Assembly: GCA_030159075.1 (NCBI GenBank)
Contig: BROG01000250.1
Location: 558,001 to 622,000, forward strand
Source of the DNA: Atrina japonica
Lineage: Eukaryota; Mollusca; Bivalvia; Pterioida; Pinnidae
Length of the DNA: 64,000 nucleotides
Direction of reading: 5' to 3'
Position 1 is the stretch's first letter. Every line of letters begins with the position of its first letter. The position numbers and the translations under genes are program-made. The notes under the pieces were generated by a model. It was not told the DNA's origin and ran no database searches. It saw only the letters and a program-made list of their open reading frames with translations. Below, one piece after another: positions 24,178 through 33,879 of the stretch.

Positions 24178-24325
24178 GGACCTCTATGGGCGAGTGGTTA
24201 GTGCATCATGCTTTTAACCATGAAGTCTCTTGTCAGTGCAGGTTTGAGCCCTGCTGAAACCTAAGCTGATTTTGTGAGAAAGTTTGCCAGTTTACTTGAA
24301 TGGTGGTTTCTTGGGCTATGCCTTT
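24178..24325 (+). mobile_element. SINE family 2 fragment
   Basis: CTATGGGCGAGTGGTTAGTG (A-box-like), AACCATGAAGTCTCTTGTCA, GGTTTGAGCCCTGCTG (B-box-like) and CTAAGCTGATTTTGTGAGAA. It is truncated after GTGGTTTCTTGGG. Confidence 0.75.
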
Positions 24326-24596
24326 TGAATACATACAGCTTTAATATTTCACTTTAGAAATCTCTTTTTTATCAGCCCTTTCAGATGGTACTATGACCTT
24401 TGATCTTGTGACCTAGATCATGACCTTCTCCCACAAATCTTTCAGAATTTCAGTATCTGTGATACAATGCTTTCATTAGTATGCTATATTGTCTTCTGAC
24501 AACTCTTATTGGGTAGGAGTGTAGAGATATTTGAAAGGCACGAACCAAGTTGTTATCACGATTTTTTCTCAACTTACATGAACATATTGATTGTTT

Positions 24597-24840
24597 TGAT
24601 TGTCAGAAGATCGTATTTGTCCATCATCTGGTTAGAATATTGTCAGAAGATCGTATTTGTCCATCATCTGGTTAAAATATTGTCAGAAGATCGTATTTGT
24701 CCATCATCTGGTTAGAATATTGTCAGAAGATCGTATTTGTCCATCATCTGGTTAGAATATTGTCAGAAGATCGTATTTGTCCATCATCTGGTTAGAATTT
24801 TGTCAGAAGATCCTATATGTCCATCATCTGGTTAGAATAT
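24597..24840. repeat. Minisatellite, 40 bp unit, 6 copies
   Basis: Unit TTGTCAGAAGATCGTATTTG + TCCATCATCTGGTTAGAATA, nearly identical across copies, so it expanded recently. Confidence 0.96.
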
Positions 24841-25006
24841 AACCATTTCCTTACACTGTTGACACACTTGTTGATTTACTGCAATACTATATACATCATC
24901 ACTTTTGTTTATTCTCTTTTCTATTCTTAAATTTTATATCCTTCATCCAGCATCCTTTATATCAAGTCATCAATTTTTATTTTAATTCTGATTTTTTTTG
25001 TTACAG

Positions 25007-25187
25007 GTAATATTCTTGATTCCAATACAGAACATTTGCAAGCTTCAAAAAGAAGTGATTTTAGCACTGTCAAATCAACATTTGAACAGGTTATTCGAAC
25101 ACATTACCCAGGAGCCCTGGGACATATTGCATTTAGACTGGTACCATGTCCTCAAATTTGTACTGAAACGCTAAGTATTTTATCCAG
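25007..25187 (+). CDS. PITPNM: PITPNM exon w6: lipase-like/DDHD module
   Basis: Acceptor TTTGTTACAG|GT, donor TCCAG|GTAAAT, 181 bp, phase 1 to 2. It starts GNILDSNTEHLQAS, then FSTVKSTFEQVIRTHYPG and ALGHIAFRLVPCPQIC. The segments HYPGALGHIAFRLVPCP and GNILD are diagnostic of PITPNM proteins. The phase change agrees with the next exon (AG + T gives Ser). Confidence 0.96.
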
Positions 25188-25574
25188 GTAAATATGCTAT
25201 TTGTAAAACTATTTGTATGGCATCAATAATTTGTTTTCAAATGATAAATTATATAAGCATTTATTATATATATTGAAATACAGCAGTATTTATATACACA
25301 CACACACATAAATATATCAGTGCTCTTAGCTATAATCAAATATGTTTGTTCTCTTAGACTTATGTACCTTAAAATTGCAGTGACGTAAAATTTGGGTTTA
25401 AGAATTGTTCCAGTTTCAGCTATACCCATATTGTGAGACTTTTTATTAAATATTTACAAATTTAGTAAATAATTGAGTAATATAGTAATTATTTTATTAT
25501 GCCATTAAAAAAAAATCAGGTTCTTTCTATCACTGCCTGTGAGAAATCTTATCTATCTACTCGGTATCTCTGTC

Positions 25575-25575
25575 T

Positions 25576-25664
<89 letters not shown>
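25575..25664. repeat. (CT)n microsatellite
   Basis: A nearly uninterrupted CT dinucleotide run of about 90 bp after TCTCTGTCTCCCC. Confidence 0.98.
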
Positions 25665-25667
<3 letters not shown>

Positions 25668-25705
25668 GAAATTTGTGTTATCTACATTCTTGTATATATC
25701 ACAAC

Positions 25706-26635
25706 TACAGTAAAACCTGTATATAGGGGTCACTTAAGGGACTGACTGATTTTGGCCCCTATAGACAGGTGGTCCCTATATAGAGGGTCAGCCATGATGG
25801 TTTAAGTGTACCAAAATCATTTTTCTATATTGATATGTGCATGTCTTGCAAACTGACCATACTTGTACATATGCAATAATAACCACATGTCCAAATGTAA
25901 ATACCATATACATGCATATATAAATAAATCAACACACAAAAATGCAGTTAAAAATGTAACTAATTTATTAAATAAATTCCAACAAAATTTCAACGTTTTC
26001 TCTTAAATTAAAGAAATATATTTGTACCTAATGCTAATTTCCTATTGTTTTACTGAGTTGAGTAACTGCATTCGAAACAAAAGGCAAAAAGCCACATGGT
26101 AATTGCTATAAATTATAGACTCATGTAGGATGTGGGCCTGACACGGTTTCGTTTAATCTTAAGTCGCACATCGAAAGCTATCTCTTTGTTTAAATTATCC
26201 AATTAACCATTTACGTACCCTCCAGGTGTATACCTCACCTGGAGATTTGTTTATACAACCTCTCGGTGTACAAATATCAGTCCCTGTAATAAACAAAGTC
26301 GTCTCGCTTCAAAGTGTAACATCAATTGAATGGAAAGTCTAAGTGAGATCCGAATCACCGAAAGCATGCTATATGTAAAAGTACGATATGCTTCGAAAGA
26401 AGTAGCAAGAGGGATAACTCTGATTTACTCGACCTCATGGTTCAAGTGGAATGGCCGCTATACGAAGAAAACGGCAATCGCTGGGCCGTAAATTAGTGAT
26501 CGCTGACCGCGTTTAGCAGGTGACCGCTATGTAGAGGGACATTATATATTAAAATACAATGGGGATACTTCAGACTGACCGCTAAGAGCAGGGTCGCGCT
26601 ATAAACAGGTGACTGCTATGGCAGTTTTTACTGTA
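25706..26635. mobile_element. Large foldback element, 930 bp, TACAGTAAAACCTG...CTGTA
   Basis: The left end TACAGTAAAACCTGTATATA (then GGGGTCAC) and the right end GTGACTGCTATGGCAG + TTTTTACTGTA are inverted complements. The TA at each end suggests TA target sites, as in Tc1/mariner-type non-autonomous elements (inference). Inner blocks near both ends repeat GACCGC/GGTGGTC motifs. No transposase frame is visible. Its right end is only 41 bp upstream of the next exon. Confidence 0.82.
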
Positions 26636-26676
26636 CATCTGTTTTATTGCTATAATTATTTTTGTTCTTTTGCCAG

Positions 26677-26884
26677 TTTAAGTCCATATGTATGTGATGC
26701 TCAGACCCCTAAAAGCCCAGAGGCTCCTCTTTGGAGTCAGGAGTTCATTCCCCTTGGTGCCATAGCATTATTTGCCTCATCTAATCCAGACTACCATGAG
26801 TTTGTCAACAAGATGGTGGCCAAAGCTAATTTGGTATATCGAGATTTCCTCTCCTCAGATGAAGGCAAAGGGTTTACAGGACAG
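26677..26884 (+). CDS. PITPNM: PITPNM exon w7: lipase-like/DDHD module
   Basis: Acceptor TTTTGCCAG|T, donor GGACAG|GTAACT, 208 bp, phase 2 to 0. Segments SLSPYVCDAQTPKSPEAPLW, FIPLGAIALFASSNPDYHEF, VNKMVAKANLVYRDFLSSDE and GKGFTGQ match the conserved 'LSPY ... FIPLAALPLLATSSP ... GFxGQ' pattern of PITPNM proteins. The T-rich tract used by the acceptor lies between the foldback element end and the exon. Confidence 0.96.
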
Positions 26885-26947
26885 GTAACTGGATTTACTG
26901 CATGTGTTTTGTCTGTTTATTTTATTTTATTAATGTCAAACTTGCAT

Positions 26948-27110
26948 TAAAAGCCATTTCTATATAAAGGGCACCTGCCTATAAAGGCCATTCAAACATA
27001 ATCTTTGTTAGTTTTATATATTGAATAAACCTCTTTATATGGGCCACCTGTCTACAATGACCACTTTTGCCTGTTCCCTTGTGTGGCCTTATAGACCAGT
27101 TTGACTGTAT
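26948..27110. mobile_element. Degenerate short foldback element of the TACAG...CTGTA family
   Basis: AAGCCATTTCTATATAAAGG + GCACCTGCC near the left and ATAGACCAGTTTGACTGTA at the right, with GGGCCACCTGTC inside. The left terminus is eroded. Confidence 0.55.
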
Positions 27111-27675
27111 TTTATTATTATATTCCACTTAAGTTTTTTCATAGTTTTTAACTGTGCAGTGGATATATGTCAGTGAGGGTATACCCCATAGGTCAAGGTC
27201 ACTTTTAACTTTTTGAAACTTTATTCATGACAGGCATATCATGTACCGTTTGCTCTTGTTTAACATGCCACGCCCATCGTGATGTGGGACCCGGGTTTTA
27301 TGTCATATCCTGAAAACCTGTATCGATCACTTTTATATACCAAGTGCTTGACAAACCTCACCTCGATGAAGTCACCCCTGTATCAACGTTGAACCAAGAA
27401 AGATTGGTTGTGGTCAGCTTATTTTACATCTTACTTCCTTTACTTATTGTAATGGATGTATTTTACTAGTAGCCCACTGTACCGCGTTACTTAACATTTG
27501 TCGTTGTCTGAACATACATAACCATGCAGTTTATTAGAGTTATGCGACAGTTTCTGTTTTCTTGGAAAGACATATTTTGAAAAACGATTACATTATGCAC
27601 AAGGATTCTCAAAAATGAAAATACTATTATAGAGTGGAACCCCGGAAGCAGTGGTAAAAAATTCTTATTACAACC

Positions 27676-28038
27676 TTAAAGGGGCATTAGCTGTGTTTAC
27701 CAAAATAACTTATTTTTCTTACTTTTACTAATTGTACTTGATGTACATGTACAATAACAAATATGAGATATACACAAGCATAACAACCTTACATTTCTAT
27801 ATATTTTGTGAAAGTAACGTCATGTCTAATGTGGTATAAATATATAAACTATAAGGTTGAGTTAATCAATTGCAAGTGAAAAAGTGCCAAACCTGGGTTT
27901 CTCAAGCAATTTTCATAAAATATCTAGAAATTCAAGAATTGTTATTCCTGTGTATATCTCTATTTTGTAGTCGTAGATCAATCTAAGTAGTAAAAAATGT
28001 TTTTGAAAAAATCACAGCTGGCCTAATGCCCTTTTTAA
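27676..28038. mobile_element. MITE with TTAA ends, 'GGGGCATTAGCTGTG' family, copy 2
   Basis: Left end TTAAAGGGGCATTAGCTGTG. Right end CAGCTGGCCTAATGCCC + TTTTTAA, the inverted complement with a short insertion. TTAA at both borders suggests a piggyBac-type target site. The element ends 58 bp before the acceptor at 28097. Confidence 0.85.
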
Positions 28039-28096
28039 TGTCTGATAATTGCCAGTATATTTATTTAAACTTATTTCTTATTTGATATTTTTACAG

Positions 28097-28679
28097 GTGT
28101 GTTTATTAGCGGATGCCACAGGTTCATTACTAACTTACGATGCTTTGTGTTTGCCAATGTCTGGTTGTTATCGTGGAATGAGTACCTATGACAGCCATAC
28201 AAGTTTGAATGAACCATATTCCTCTGGGAAACATGATGTTTCCCCAAACAGATTATCTAACTCCGAAACAAATAGACAACATATGAGTTTGAATGATTCT
28301 TATTCCTCAGGGAAACATGACATTTCCCCTAGGCTATCAAACTCCGAAACAAGTAGACAGCTAAGTCAAAGTGATCCAGACTTGTCCAAAAATAGCGAAC
28401 CTGTAGTACATGAAGATAGTTCCGAGAAGCAATTTAGTAAAAGTGATATTGTGTCAGCAGAATATAAACTAAAACGGCAAAGTTCAAGTCGCTACAGCGC
28501 TACATATCTAAACGTTAATGAACAAGCACAAGAATCATCACGTAGAACAAGCACAGGAAGTTACTTTGATAGCAATTATATCAAATTTGATTTTGAAGTG
28601 ACGGATGTATTTATGTTGGGATCACCTCTGGGATTAGTGTTGTCATACAGACGAATGTTTTCCGGGGAAGACAAAACCT
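28097..28679 (+). CDS. PITPNM: PITPNM exon w8: largest exon, DDHD domain start with Ser-rich insertion
   Basis: Acceptor ATTTTTACAG|GTG, donor ACCT|GTAAGT, 583 bp, phase 0 to 1. It opens VCLLADATGSLLTYDALC, the counterpart of the family's lipase-like nucleophile region, and closes KFDFEVTDVFMLGSPLGL then VLSYRRMF, the first conserved DDHD block. Between them lies about 120 residues of Ser/Asn-rich linker with an internal duplication: SLNEPYSSGKHDVSP...LSNSETNRQ is followed by SLNDSYSSGKHDISP...LSNSETSRQ. The linker is probably disordered and phosphorylated (inference). Confidence 0.97.
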
Positions 28680-28744
28680 GTAAGTGAATCTTGAAAGTCA
28701 GATCATGTAAATGTTTTTTTTTTCTCTGGCAGACCTGAAAAAAC

Positions 28745-28800
28745 TAACCTCATTTTATTGAAAAATTGTTGAGTGGGCATAAAACACGATTTAAACAAAC
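28745..28800 (+). mobile_element. SINE family 2, 3' tail fragment
   Basis: TTGAAAAATTGTTGAGTGGG + CATAAAACACGATTTAAAC matches the 3' end of the family-2 SINE. It sits in the short intron just upstream of the exon at 28843. Confidence 0.55.
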
Positions 28801-28842
28801 AAAAATCTGTTTATTTAACTTATATTTTCTTTTTTATTCCAG

Positions 28843-29013
28843 ATGCTCCCCCTGGACCAGCTTGTCACCAGTTGTTTAATCTGTTTCATGCCAGTGACCC
28901 CACTGCAGTTCGGCTAGAACCACTCATTCATCAGGTTTTTAAACACATAGCACCAATAAGAGTGTCCCGATACAATAAGTTTCCTCTGGGAGATGGGGAA
29001 CCAGTTCATGTTG
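28843..29013 (+). CDS. PITPNM: PITPNM exon w9: DDHD domain
   Basis: Acceptor TTTTATTCCAG|AT, donor GTTG|GTAAGT, 171 bp, phase 1-1. Segments ACHQLFNLFHASDPTAVRLE, PLIHQVFKHIAPIRVSRYNK and FPLGDGEPVHV. LFNLFHASDPTAVRLEPL carries a signature Asp (DP) of the DDHD domain, and the RYxKFPLGDG box is typical of PITPNM proteins. Confidence 0.97.
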
Positions 29014-29609
29014 GTAAGTTATCTAACAGCCATATTGATAACATTTACATATTATTTTCTGATTTACACCAAAAACCCCTAAAAGATACCTAAAGGTAAA
29101 TCATTTTTGGAAAAAAATCCCAATGAAATGATTATACAGACTTCAGACCTTTTTTTTTTACCAAATTTGGGAAAAATGCCATTGGTATCACAATTGGGAA
29201 TTTTAATGTGAATTTGTGTCAAAATCGGAAAAATAATTTGCACACATGTAAATTTAAATGCAATGAAATCTTATAGGCATTTCCCCCAGCAATAATTCAT
29301 CTTTCATTACAGTCATGGTCTGTACACCAAATTGAGAAAAACCACGTGTATTTTGCATTGGGCATTGGGCTGAATATCGACCCCATAGAAACTTTAATAA
29401 AAAGCCAGCATATGTGAATAGGTCTCCTTGTATATTGTTCTTCTATAAAATGTCTGTTTAAGGGTGTGCTTGTTTGAATCTGTTTCCTGTTTCTTTACAT
29501 TTTAAATAAAATCAAGATTACTCAAGAATGGAAAGCTCATCTGCTTTTATTGATTCATACAATACAGTTGCTTACTCCAATCTAAATGTACAAGCACCAT
29601 TTTTTTCAG
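29014..29609. other. Intron w9-w10, nothing recognised
   Basis: AT-rich, without clear repeats. The open frame that begins at 29528 is the intronic run-in to the next exon. Confidence 0.5.
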
Positions 29610-29747
29610 TGGAAGCAGTGCAGAACAATTTGACATTATTTACAGAGAATAGACGTGGTCCATCATTACAACGTCATGGAAGTCTCACCAGTTTGACGTC
29701 ACAGATGTCAGGGTTAGGGGAGACAACTGTGTCCAGCATAACTAATG
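29610..29747 (+). CDS. PITPNM: PITPNM exon w10: Ser/Thr-rich loop within the DDHD domain
   Basis: Acceptor TTTTTTCAG|TG, donor AATG|GTAATT, 138 bp, phase 1-1. It encodes VEAVQNNLTLFTENRRGPSL then QRHGSLTSLTSQMSGLGE and TTVSSITN. This region is variable in the family. The RRGPSLQRHGSLTS stretch holds candidate basophilic phosphosites (inference). Being symmetric (phase 1-1), the exon could be skipped without a frame change. Confidence 0.88.
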
Positions 29748-30039
29748 GTAATTATTATATTTTTGGTAGTGAAATAAAGGATTTATCAATTAAATTAGTT
29801 TATTTCTAATTGTTATTTTTCACAGTTCGAAAAATAACACTCCATGCAAAATCAATAATAAACTAGTTTTTACTCAGTCACTCAAAATACTTTTCAAATT
29901 TTGGGACTACTTTTTCCTGTTTTTTTTAGAAAATTTATAATAAATAGAAAATTTGTCAATTATTTCATGAATAAAATTTTTACTTCATCAATTGAGGCAG
30001 AAGATTAGTGAGTTATTTTCACTCAGCACTAATAGTTAT

Positions 30040-31250
30040 AAACTGACTTTCTCCATTATAAACTGACTTTCTCCTCCACCATTATAAACTGGCTTTCTCC
30101 TCCACCATTATAAACTGACTTTCTCCTCCACCATTATAAACTGACTTTCTCCATTATAAACTGACTTTCTCCTCTACCATTATAAACTGACTTTCTCCTC
30201 CACCATTATAAACTGACTTTCTCCTCCACCGTTATAAACTGACTTTCTCCATTATAAACTGACTTTCTCCTCCACCATTATAAACTGACTTTCTCCTCCA
30301 CCATTATAAATTTACTTTCTCCATTATAAACTGACTTTCTCCTCCACCATTATAAACTGGCTTTCTCCTCCGCCATTATAAATTTACTTTCTCCTCCACC
30401 ATTATAAACTGACTTTCTCCATTATAAACTGACTTTCTCCTCCACCATTATAAACTGGCTTTCTCCATCACCAATATAAACTGACTTTCTCCTTCACTGT
30501 TATAAACTGACTTTCTCCTCCACCATTATAAACTGACTTTCTCCATTATCATTATAAACTGACTTACCCTCCACCATTATAAACTGGCTTTCTCCATCAC
30601 CAATATAAACTGACTTTCTCCTCCTTCACTGTTATAAACTGACTTTCTCCTCCACCATTATAAACTGACTTTCTCCTCCATCATTATAAACTGACTTTCT
30701 CCTCCATCATTATAAACTGACTTTCTCCTCCACTGTTATAAACTGACTTTCTCCTCCACCATTATAAACTGACTTTCTCCTCCATCATTATAAACTGGCT
30801 TTGTCCATCACCATTATAAACTGGCTTTGTCCATCACCATTATAAACTGGCTTTGTCCATCACCATTATAAACTGGCTTTGTCCATCACCATTATAAACT
30901 GGCTTTGTCCATCACCATTATAAACTGGCTTTGTCCATCACCATTATAAACTGGCTTTGTCCATCACCATTATAAACTGGCTTTGTCCATCACCATTATA
31001 AACTGGCTTTTGTCCATCACCATTATAAACTGGCTTTGTATATCATCATTATAAACTGGCTTTGTCCATCACCATTATAAACTGGCTTTGTATATCATCA
31101 TTATAAACTGGCTTTGTCCATCACCATTATAAACTGGCTTTGTATATCATCATTATAAACTGGCTTTGTCCATCACCATTATAAACTGGCTTTGTATATC
31201 ATCATTATAAACTGACTTTCTCCTCCACGGTTATAAACTGACTTCCTCCT
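30040..31250. repeat. Minisatellite, about 26 bp unit, about 45 copies, in two variants
   Basis: First half unit: ATTATAAACTGACTTTCTCC + TCCACC, often shortened to CTCC. Second half (30785-31210): ATTATAAACTGGCTTTGTCC + ATCACC or ATATCATC. In the first half each unit joins a CTGAC (branch-point-like) to a pyrimidine tract without a following AG. The CTCCTCCACCATTATAAA core resembles the CTCCTCCACCATTAAAA block of SINE family 2. It ends about 85 bp before the exon at 31336. Confidence 0.95.
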
Positions 31251-31335
31251 TCACCACTACAAATTGGTTACTGTCATTATCTCACTGATGAAATTGTTCA
31301 TTGTTATATAAATAGTATTAACACCCTTTTTACAG

Positions 31336-31484
31336 TTACCAGCCGATGGTGGGGAAATAAACGTCTAGATTACATGCTGTATTGTCCAGAGGTACTACAC
31401 TCTTTCCCAGTCGCAGCCTTGCCACATTTATTTCATGCTAGTTTCTGGGAGTCCTGTGATGTCATTGCATTCATACTAAGACAG
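31336..31484 (+). CDS. PITPNM: PITPNM exon w11: DDHD domain, terminal H/D block
   Basis: Acceptor CTTTTTACAG|TT, donor AGACAG|GTAAAT, 149 bp, phase 1 to 0. Segments [40 protein letters not shown] and [10 protein letters not shown]. The [33 protein letters not shown] pattern is the last DDHD block and provides the conserved His and Asp. Very strong match. Confidence 0.98.
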
Positions 31485-31589
31485 GTAAATAAGTACACAG
31501 TGTTAAAATGATGTCAACTTGATGCTAATGATATCACCTAGTTGTTTATGGACTTACGTCTATATCAATTATACCTCCTTGGTGTCAGT

Positions 31590-31975
31590 GATGCCATCTT
31601 TGTTTATTAGTGTACCTTCATAATAATGGTGTCACGTTTATGATAATGCTTACATCTTTATGGTAATTTTATGGTAATAATGTCATCTTTATGATAATAA
31701 AGTCACCTTCATAGTAATGAAGTCATCTTACTGAGAATGATGTCACTTTCATGATGATGATGTCACCTTCATGATAATGATGTCACCCTCTTGATAATGA
31801 AGTCACCTTCGTGATAATGATGTCACCATCTTGGTCATGATGTCACTCTCATGATAAAGATGTCACCTTCTTGATAATGATGTCACTTTCATGATAATGA
31901 TATCACTTTCATGACAGTGTTTTCACCTTCATGATAATAATGTCACATTTATGATAATGATGTTTCTTTTATAAT
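31590..31975. repeat. Degenerate minisatellite, about 21 bp unit
   Basis: Repeats of ATGATGTCACCTTCATGATA with many substitutions. About 17 copies. Confidence 0.9.
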
Positions 31976-32109
31976 AATGGGAAAGTTAATAAGGTCAAAT
32001 ATAGCAGGTAAAAGTAAATATAAAGCACAATTTAGACAAAATCCTTACTTTATAGTTTAACATCCTCATTGTTATTTTGTGTGATATTCCTAATTATATA
32101 ATCTTGCAG

Positions 32110-32235
32110 GTATTACGTCATGATATTCTATTTAGTGAGCCCTCAGACAAAGAGGAAGGCAAACTGGGACCAACAACAGTACCATCTCAGCCCAAGGAAA
32201 AATGGTTGAAGCGGAGAACCACCATTAAGGTCAAG
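32110..32235 (+). CDS. PITPNM: PITPNM exon w12: after DDHD, linker to LNS2
   Basis: Acceptor ATCTTGCAG|GTA, donor GTCAAG|GTAATG, 126 bp, phase 0-0. It starts VLRHDILFSEPSDKEEGK and ends PKEKWLKRRTTIKVK. The basic WLKRRT-IKVK end matches the stretch before the N-terminal part of LNS2 in PITPNM proteins. The next expected residues (the 'N..PNHRANDV ... TLTGEK' region of the family) are not in the next exon found. Confidence 0.95.
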
Positions 32236-32341
32236 GTAATGTCTAAAAATAACTCCTCTCTTTGACTTAACAAAATGCATTTGATTTAACTGACATTTTC
32301 AGTCTGCAACATATTACATGTTTTAGTAACCTGTAATTCAA

Positions 32342-32437
32342 CATGTTCAATCATCAATACTTGAGAAACAATGAACTCTCCTGTAAAAGAATGGCTTAGG
32401 CAAGTCCAAATGTGACTTTAGGGGTCAATGAGTTAAG
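32342..32437. mobile_element. Tiny inverted-repeat element, 85 bp family
   Basis: GGCTTAGGCAAGTCCAAATG + TGACTTTAGGGGTCAATGAG parallels 20927-21010 in the same orientation. Confidence 0.55.
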
Positions 32438-32879
32438 GAGAATTGGAATACATGTATCTCTCACAAAGTAAAAAAAATCAATTAGATATTAAGAATACTT
32501 ATTAAAAAGGTAGAAACTGAATTAAAATAAATAATTCTTGACAGTGAAAGTGTATAAATTGAGGTACACTGTTGTGTGCTATTTATGTGTTTTTCTTTCA
32601 ATTATACAGGACCTATTTATGGAGGTAATTTTTTTTACAACTGGAAAACCCTGTACAATTTTTTATACACCGAATAGTTTGTCAGTAAATCATACAATTG
32701 ATGCACTACAGAACACCACATACTTGCACATGTTCTAGTAGTGATGTAAATACACTAAATGTTGTATGATTTCACTCCAGTTTGTAATGTATTGATGTTT
32801 TATGTGGAGATTTTCCATCACACCACAACATTTTAGGGTATCCCCTTATCTGCTATGCCTCTCAGCTTCGACATGTTTC

Positions 32880-33400
32880 TTTTGTCATCTTTTATACATC
32901 AGTAGGTTGGTCAACCATATGATGAGATGTAGGGAAATAGTATTGTGACTTAAATTCTGTGATCACAATTAAGTCATCTCAAATTTCCACCTTATACTCT
33001 TCTAACCTGTCACATATAGGCTTAAGATACTTCCTGGTGATAATTTAGTAATCTCAAACATCAAAGTTATTTCCTTTAAACCTCTCATATATGGACCTTG
33101 GATACTTCCTGTTGACAATTAAGTCATCGCAGATATCAAAGTTATACCCTCAATACTTCTCATATATGGATTTCAGATACTATCCTTGTGACAATTCAGT
33201 CATCTTAAACATTAAAGTTACCTCAGATACTTCTTGTGACAGTTCAGTCATCTCTAACGTCAAAATATACCCTTTTGGCCGCTCACATATAAACTTCAGA
33301 TACTTCCTGGTGACATTTCAGTCATCTCAACCATCAAAGCTATACCCTGTATACTTCTCACATATTGACTTCAGATACTTCCTGGTGACACAAAAGGTTG
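32880..33400. repeat. Diverged tandem repeat, about 65-70 bp unit
   Basis: Seven or so copies of CTTCAGATACTTCCTGGTGA, CAATTCAGTCATCTCAAACA and TCAAAGTTATACCCT...CTCATATATGG. An old array, 70-85% alike by eye. Confidence 0.82.
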
Positions 33401-33475
33401 ATAATGTCAGCATGTCATTGTATGTTTTTGTCCACAATCAGTACATTTACTCTGTGTGTGTGAGTGTGTTGTGTA

Positions 33476-33498
33476 TGCGTGTGTGTGTGTGTGTATGT

Positions 33499-33562
<64 letters not shown>
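33476..33562. repeat. (GT)n microsatellite
   Basis: A long GT run with a few TATG interruptions. Confidence 0.98.
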
Positions 33563-33566
<4 letters not shown>

Positions 33567-33879
33567 AAGATCAAGTTCAGTCACATGTGCATATTTCAGT
33601 TCCTTTGTTTTTCTGAGTTCTTACACCAGTGATACACTATTTCCTTCCATTTTTTTTTTTCATTTATTCTGTAGAAAAATTGTTGTGGATTATTTGATAT
33701 ACCTGCAAATTTAGGAAATTTGATTTTTTATAGTGATTCCTCTAAGATGGATTTGGCTATATATAATACCTCATTCTCTATTGGAACTCCAGGTTTTTCC
33801 ACATTCTTTTGCACATGGGACTTAGGCCTTTTGAATTGGAATTTTTGATTTCCTGTAAAATGCAACATGTACATATACG

